Shown: positions 57,862-64,000 of the stretch, in pieces
Numbering within the stretch: position 1 is the first letter of the stretch
Layout: each line of letters begins with the position of its first letter
Assembly: GCA_036674765.1 (NCBI GenBank)
Contig: JARVKI010000053.1
Coordinates: 62,001-126,000 of the forward strand
Length of the DNA: 64,000 bases
Reading direction: 5' to 3'
From: Seiridium cupressi
Taxonomy: Eukaryota; Ascomycota; Sordariomycetes; Amphisphaeriales; Sporocadaceae
Program-made: the position numbers and the translations under genes
Notes under the pieces: model-generated
Told to the model about the DNA's origin: nothing
The model's database searches: none
Seen by the model: only the letters and a program-made list of their open reading frames with translations

Positions 57862-60669
57862 GGAAAATAAGTATAGAAAGTTGTTATGAATGCAGAGTTG
57901 CAGCGACTTGACCCAAAGCTGTTATACAGGTAATCTATGTTACTCCCGTCTTAATCATAAGAAGTGTGGTTTCGGTCTATAATAAATCTGCGGCTTAGAT
58001 ATCATAGAAGACGAAGGATCCAGGTGGACGAGGAAGAGGACCTTCTTGATGAGTTGAGCAAGATTGTCACAGACACTTCACCTGCAGATAACGGAATCCC
58101 CCAAATACTTGAGTGATAGCCTTACACGGCTTTCATGTCGGTCCAGTGCGTCAGGTCGTAACTATACGCTAGAAGATAGGCCGGGGCCGACGGCGATGTT
58201 ATGAGCCACGGACAGTCAGCACCATCACACGCTCTAGAGGTCAATACATAATAGCAATAGCTCTGCTATATATGCCGTATAATTAATCAAAACATATTGT
58301 CTAACGTGGTGAACCAGACCTTCTATCTCGGTATATGAGAGCGGTCCTCGTCTCGGCCGATGAGATCTTGTTCAGTGGACAACCGGACGTATCCTACGTA
58401 GGCATGTGCCGATAAATTAATGCTGTCTCGGACTTATCTATACTGTGTTGACACTAAAGTATTAACACTTAACCTATCAAACTCCTTTCTCCTACTCTCA
58501 TCAAAACTATACCGCTTGAATACATTCTATAATCAAGCCTATGAGAATCAATGACGCCAGACTAAACTCTATATGGTTAAGCAAAGAAGCCAGCAAGTTG
58601 CCAGCTCATACGTCGCTCTTGTTGCAAAGGCACTGAGTCTGGGACTGACTATCTTCACATCCTGAGACCTATTCCCGGCCAGGATACTCCAGATGCAGAT
58701 CCTAGACATGGGAATGTATATATGATTATGGTGCGAAATAAAACTACGGTGATCACATCGGGCTGACATGGATGGGGTACAGATTAGAAGCGAGGCACGT
58801 GGAATAAAAGAGCAGGTTGTATGGTTGTACTCATCCTTGACTTCTTGCTTGAGCTGCACAAGAAAAGACGGTTGTACGAGCCCTGCTTGAGGCATAAATA
58901 CAACCTTGAATCTGGGGCCAAACCATGTCGCTTAGATACAGTATCCATAACGACGACAATGAATCAGGTACGTCGATGTCAGATATTTCACACATGCCTA
59001 AATCCAATGGAGAACCTGGAGTAATGCTCCGCAGCCGCGGTAGTCTCGGTCTTTGGCTTTGTCGTCGATCACTTGATGTTGGGAAGGCGGCATTCGGTCA
59101 TTTTGCCTGCCGCATGCATTGACGGGCTTCTGCGGGTACTCGGATGGTAATCACTCGAATTCGTCACGGAATATTATCTGAATCCCTCACTATCATAATA
59201 ATATAAATATATGAGCCATCTCATACGGAATATGCCCACACCAAAAGAGAAAGAAACTTTAACTTCCTTTCTATTCTAGCTCATAATTCCGTTAATATGA
59301 CTCCCGAGTGCGTACGTGCGCAATTGGAGGAAATAATAATACTACGGTAATCAACTCAAGTTTGTTCTCTCCTTACCTGCCAACATGTATTCACGACGAC
59401 AAATATAGCTCGACTGGTAGTGCCCTTGACTTATATCAGAACAACTCAAATAGTGTAAATAGCTATTGATGTTAGCATACACTTATGGCTGTTCAATTAT
59501 TAAGATAAGTGTTAACAGCATAAATCGCTGTAATAGATTCCATGATTTTTAAACTATTTAGAAAGACCAAGTCAGTCCGATTGGGTCAACTTCACCCATG
59601 CCGCATACGACGTCCTATCCCGCACAAGTCGGAATGTTCATATCAACACCAGCTCTGCTCATTCACCCTATAAAAGCCCGCTACACAGCTCAATGCAACG
59701 TCACCCTTGCTGGACTACTACAATATTAAGTTGGGTCTGTTCATTTATTTTGTGTCAATCATCATTCATAGTCTTCTGCAAGATGTGGGAAGGCGGATTT
59801 GAAGAATAATTCCGCAATTACACGGCCAATTTTAAATCCCACCAAGGGTGTAGTAACATCAAACCATAGCTATCTCTTTCAGTTCAAACCGTTAGAAGCT
59901 CGATTTTCAGTTTACTTCCATGATGAATTTTGTCCGATATATCACGGATCATGAGCAGATCACGGAGTTTAAATAATTGTAAGGAAGCTCCCTCGTAGTC
60001 CGGGTGTAAGAGACACTGGGGCAAAGAGCAACTCTCCTAGTATTATTCAAGATTTTTCTTAACAGTCAAATAACACTGCCAACTAAACCTGCAACTAGCA
60101 TTGAAAAGTGGAAATAGCTTTAGTTGACACTGATGCACGCATATAAAGCCATTCGTAATTCTCCGCCACCAGGCAAAATATTATTATTATAATGAATACC
60201 CACTGCCCTCTATATATTGCTAACACACGCAGCCGTGTTGTGCCAGCCGAGAAGTTTGACATAAATGGGATCATATTTCACTATATAGAATGCTCGACGC
60301 ACCGTGCCGCTATCCAGACTGCTCCCCTGCGTAAAGAACTTTTACCCGAATTTTGGTTTGAAGTAGCAGTTCCTACATAGCGAATCAGGGGGGATCCATT
60401 CACCAACTCATTCAGTTCACTCGGACAAGACAAACACGTCGTGGTATATCGCAATCGTTACGGGCGGTCAATTCATTTCTACCTATATTCGGGGTATTGT
60501 GTTATGCAACCCAGAATTACAACCATCGTGGCTATATAAATCAATGATAGAGTTGTCTAATCTCGACCAACTCTCAAAAACAAGAACGCCAGCTAATGCA
60601 GATGCAGTATCTCATCCTATATCGTCTCTATCAAACAACCCTGGTCCGCCGATGTAGCTATTTACACTC

Positions 60670-61808
60670 TTAGACATTGGAGTGGGAGTAGGGCTCGTAG
60701 GCGAGATCTGAGCGTGCGTTGTTGTGACGCGGCGCAGCGTATGCCTGCTGGTTGTAGCCATAGCTGCCACGGTGGTTATCGTGGAGAGGAGCGTACGAGT
60801 TGCCCGGCAAGAAAGGCTTCTCATCGTCGTGGTTCTTGCTGCGGCGGGTATTGTGGTCGCGCTTGCAGCAGCAGGCACTGAAAAGCCAGAACAAAGATGC
60901 AGCTATAGCGAACGCGGCCCCCAGCCAGACGGTGGCCAAGAAGGATGTGTTGATGCTGCCGCTGACGCCGTAGAACTTGGCAGTTCCCTCAATGGCACCA
61001 ACCACGATAACAGCCATGGCAGTGATCATTGCGGCGGTGGCACAGACGGCAACGGTAGCGATGCCACTGATCAGGTAGGTGACGCAAGAAACGGCACGGC
61101 TGCAGTAGGTGAAGATTCCAGCAAACAGCTCGATACCAAGAGCAACCATGGCAATAATGTAGACTACCTCGGTCCATTTTGTGACGGTTTTGAACGCGGT
61201 GAGGGAGCTGGTGAGCTCTGTCGGGAGAGTGATGTTGTAGCCGGCGGATGAGCCAAAGTCGGTCAAGGAGCTGGTGTTTAGAGCAGTCGAGGCCCAATTG
61301 AACTGAGCCTTGCTACAATTCCGGGAGCCCTCATCGTCAGTGGTGCAGTATCCCTACTGGAACGTTAGCCATCTGTTCTGGCAATCGCCAGCTCGGACAG
61401 ACTTACCCATAGGTTGATATCGTATAGATCGGCGAGGGCGAGATCCGCGGCGGTAATGTTGCTGGTAAGGGAGGTGGAAGCAGTTCCGCTGGACGAGCTC
61501 GCAGCGCTGCTCGCGGAGCTGGCCGCGGAGCCACTTGTGCCGGAGGGGGTGGTGCCATCGGTAGAGCTGCCAGAAGAGCTGCCGCCGAGCAATGACGCAT
61601 CATGATATGACACGTCTCGGGAGGCGATGTCGAGGACGCTCGCTATCGACGCCGGACTGATGGTGAGGCCGGTAACGTTGGCCCGTAAGATGTAGAGACT
61701 CGCATTGTTGGTGACGCCGGTAAGACCGGCGATCAGCATGCAGATGATGCTGGCGCCCGTGAGTATGAACGGCAGCGCCACACAGAAGAAGCGCCCCACG
61801 TTGCCCAT
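60670..61808 (-). CDS. SUR7/PalI-family tetraspan membrane protein
   Basis: Plasma-membrane or cortical protein of the SUR7/PalI family, which functions at eisosomes, in pH signalling or at cell contacts. Exons 61808-61407 and 61353-60670 are joined across a 53-nt intron (GTAAGT donor) and give 361 residues. Four membrane spans are visible: about 6-30, 197-218, 225-252 and 272-293. A long extracellular loop (31-196) carries a Ser/Ala/Gly-rich stretch (about 75-112) and cysteines in GYCTTDDEGSRNCSKAQFNW. The cytosolic tail (298-361) is polar and Tyr/Asn/His-rich, after a CCC juxtamembrane triplet at 295-297 that could be palmitoylated. The acceptor is a tandem CAGTAG, and only the second AG keeps the frame open. 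A CAA-repeat leader lies just upstream of the ATG. The family is firm; the subgroup is not. Confidence 0.85.
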
Positions 61809-61849
61809 GGCGAATCTGTATCTGTAGCAGTGGCTGGTGGTGGTTGAAG

Positions 61850-61884
<35 letters not shown>

Positions 61885-64000
61885 GATTCCGGGGCCCGGG
61901 GGTATGATGTAATGGGCTCTAACGAGTGAGACTAGTAATCAAATCTGAACTCTGGAGCGAAGGTGAAGATTCCGGACGGATTCAGTGAGCGAGCGATAAA
62001 CGTTGTAGCAGGAGTAGATATGGACAGAATGCGGCCCAGCAATGCGAGAGCATGATTTGTATTTAAGCTAACAAGGTGGTGGTTGGAAAGGACTCGTGCT
62101 TCGGACCATTCCTGGTCTGCAGTGGCGCAGCTAAAGGTTTGGCAGTGTCCCTCACACTCAGCCGGGCTGACAATGGCTTGCTTAGTGACACTCAGCCCCG
62201 TAGACCACGCTGCCCAGGTCCACCAAAACGCGCAGCTCGCCATACAGATTGGGGCTCGGGTCCCTGGAGGCAAGTGCCCTGCCGTGCTACCCTTGCGACC
62301 CCTGCCATTCCGGCCTGATCGACTTGAGATAGATTGGCTCATCCTTGCTTGCTGACGCCAGTACGCTTGCTTTGTTACCGTAGGGCAACATCATGGCACT
62401 CGCCCGCCAGTCCACTCTGAAGACGATCAACCGTGGGTTGACTGCCAGTACGGTAACTATGTATCGAGGCTGCGGTGAAGGCCTGCATCGGAGGTTCCAA
62501 GTCCACTGCAGTCTCGGATATTGACTCGTAGCTGCCCGCTCTATTCTATGGCCATGAGGGAAGCTATCGCATTGATGAGCTGAACTTTCTCACCCAAGCC
62601 ACAATGATAAACACTACGATGATGATCCCTATCTGCCGTTCCTCGGCCGCATACGAAAGTGGAGAACCCCCGTGAAGGATTCGAGTTGCCTGGCAGACCT
62701 GGAAAGCTCGATAAGCGCGACAACCATTCACCCTGACCTCTCGATTGATCGATGAAAGGCCGCATTACGGTTCACAATGTCGTGAAAATCGTTAGCATCC
62801 TCATGGTTCCGGGTTGCCGACCATGATCTTCGCTGCGCAGAAACTAGGTGTAGAAATACGTGGACACTGGCGTCATGGCAGTGTCGTGACGCGGCTCTTG
62901 AGAGAAACCAGTGCTGAACTCCAAACAAACGGTCGGGTTTTCTGTGGGGAAGCAGCAACACAGACTGCGTCCTGTGACAAGAGCCGTTCTCTAGTCAATG
63001 GTCGTCGCCCCTGCGAGGTGCCCGCAGCCCGGTGCCGCCATGAAGCCTCTTTTGCTTTTTGCGGGTCGACAAACCCGGCATATGTGGCATGAGTGGGACC
63101 GAAACATGACACAAAAGAACGACGTCTAAAATTAGACACCTCACTGCATGAGAAGACACAGCTCTCAAGAGCCGGGTTGCAATCCTGGAGAACTTCTGCT
63201 CATTGGTTTACTTCTTTTGGGGGTTTTAGTAAGTCAGATGGGTGCTGGTATATATAAGAATAAGCTTATCTGTGTCGGCCTGAGCCATTGCCATGGTGCG
63301 GCTCACGCTTCAACTGCAAATAACTAACCGAGTCAACTTGGGCGACGGTTGCTTCGATCAATGGCTGAAATCATGCCTCAGGGAGACAAGGACGAAACCA
63401 GTATCACGATGATATCCCCACTCATCGTGGGCTCGAGAGCGGTTCGTGACATCCTTCATGGCAACGAAACAGCATTGTCTCGCTGAATGTGGCGGCCCGC
63501 AAGCATGCAATATTGGTAATGCTTGACTGTTTAATACTTAGGGGTTCTCGTGGGTTGGGCGGCTCGCCTGGCATCCAGGAACATCTCATGAATAGTGTTC
63601 TCGTTCTTGTGTAATCCCCTAAAAGAGTGGAACATCTTTGAATAGACCTTGCCACGGCCAAGCGAAGCCTGCCATGTATGATTGCGCATTCCTGGTATTA
63701 GTGCATACAGCGAACAGTGAGGTAGCCTCGACTTTGAGAGGTGACGGAGGGTATACCGTATGGAGCTCTGTCCTGGACGTTGTTGTGAGCCTCATTGATT
63801 GGTTCCAAGGGCGGCCAAACTGAATGCAGGTCCTGCTGATTGCTCGGTCGCTCGGTTCGTGCTAGCTTTAAATGCACAGTCGCCAGAAGCGAGCCCATCG
63901 CGAGTGTAGACACTGCATAGTTAGGGGGAATCTTGAAAAGCCACCACGTGTGAATACTGTTGGCCATGTGTTAGCCATCCAAGTACGATACCTAGCTGGA
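61809..64000. other. Gene-poor right end
   Basis: Upstream region of the SUR7-like gene and sequence to the window edge. A TATATATAAG stretch near 63249-63258 precedes an ATG at 63292 in good context (GCCATGG). Its frame runs only 39 codons and has no recognisable domain, so it could be a first exon or chance. No other gene is seen. Confidence 0.4.
61849..61885 (-). repeat. (CAA)12 repeat in leader of SUR7-like gene
   Basis: About twelve GTT units on the + strand, which is CAA on the coding strand, begin 41 bases upstream of the ATG at 61808. It probably lies in the 5' UTR, where CAA repeats stay unstructured; it is also a length-variable microsatellite. Confidence 0.9.

Larger units (their letters stand above)
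54262..60669. other. 6.4 kb gene-free stretch, AT-rich from about 56.5 kb
   Basis: From the Zn2Cys6 gene start to the SUR7-like stop. The first 2 kb has balanced composition and no recognisable gene. From about 56.5 kb to 60.6 kb the DNA is visibly AT-rich, with dense TA dinucleotides and stop codons in all frames. It contains a degenerate tandem duplication at 57215-57500 and a short perfect hairpin at 57843-57861. This looks like decayed, possibly RIP-mutated, repeat DNA. No transposase or reverse transcriptase remnant was recognised. Confidence 0.55.

Noticed and set aside
60724..61251. 175-codon + frame
   Set aside because: It is antisense to exon 2 of the SUR7-like gene, which has four clear membrane spans on the minus strand.
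1..64000. CRISPR arrays, rRNA genes, telomere repeats, intact transposons
   Set aside because: No regularly spaced repeats, no 5S or rDNA motifs, no TTAGGG arrays, and no transposase or reverse-transcriptase motifs were recognised by reading; dispersed or heavily mutated elements could be missed.

Overview
This is nuclear DNA of a filamentous ascomycete, most likely a Sordariomycete-type Pezizomycotina. The evidence is: protein genes with short introns (51-216 nt) carrying GTRAGT-like donors and CTRAC-like branch points; a recognisable abaA-type TEA/ATTS conidiation regulator; a Zn2Cys6 regulator whose zinc cluster is split by an intron; a SUR7-type membrane protein; and a secreted DUF7492 protein. 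I see no bacterial operons, CRISPR array, plasmid or phage structure. No rRNA gene and no intact tRNA gene was found.

Thirteen protein genes are supported. Left part (1-13.4 kb): the 3' part of a mitochondrial-type DUF185/MidA methyltransferase (+), a large WDR6/Rtt10-type WD40 protein (+), an Efm2-like lysine methyltransferase (-), an unrecognised coiled-coil protein (-) and an ELL-type RNA polymerase II elongation factor (-). Middle (19.4-37.3 kb): the five-exon LC8 dynein light chain (-), divergent from the five-RRM ribosome biogenesis factor Mrd1 (+); the abaA homologue (+); the DUF7492 secreted protein (+); and an Htm1/EDEM-type GH47 mannosidase with a PA domain (-). Right part (41.3-61.8 kb): a Myb/SANT-like putative regulator (-), a Leu3-like Zn2Cys6 transcription factor (-) and a SUR7/PalI-family tetraspan protein (-).

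The genes do not form a pathway cluster. Most are housekeeping (tRNA modification, translation-factor methylation, transcription elongation, rRNA processing, dynein transport, ER quality control), with developmental or transcriptional regulators between them. Long gene-free stretches separate them: 13.4-19.4, 27.4-31.3, 37.3-41.3, 43.3-51.9, 54.3-60.7 and 61.8-64 kb. The stretch from about 56.5 to 60.6 kb is visibly AT-rich and holds a degenerate tandem duplication, as expected of RIP-affected or decayed repeats. The 8.6 kb stretch upstream of the Myb-like gene and the abaA upstream region (four CATTCY motifs on one strand) are the most interesting regulatory DNA.

Exon boundaries were worked out by hand from reading frame, splice signals and family similarity. 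Several apparent starts upstream of the true ATG are non-ATG codons and were corrected. No clear new biological system was recognised. The best leads are the putative abaA autoregulatory motifs, two tandem splice acceptors where only the downstream AG keeps the frame open, overlapping uORFs on the WDR6-like gene, and the AT-rich island.
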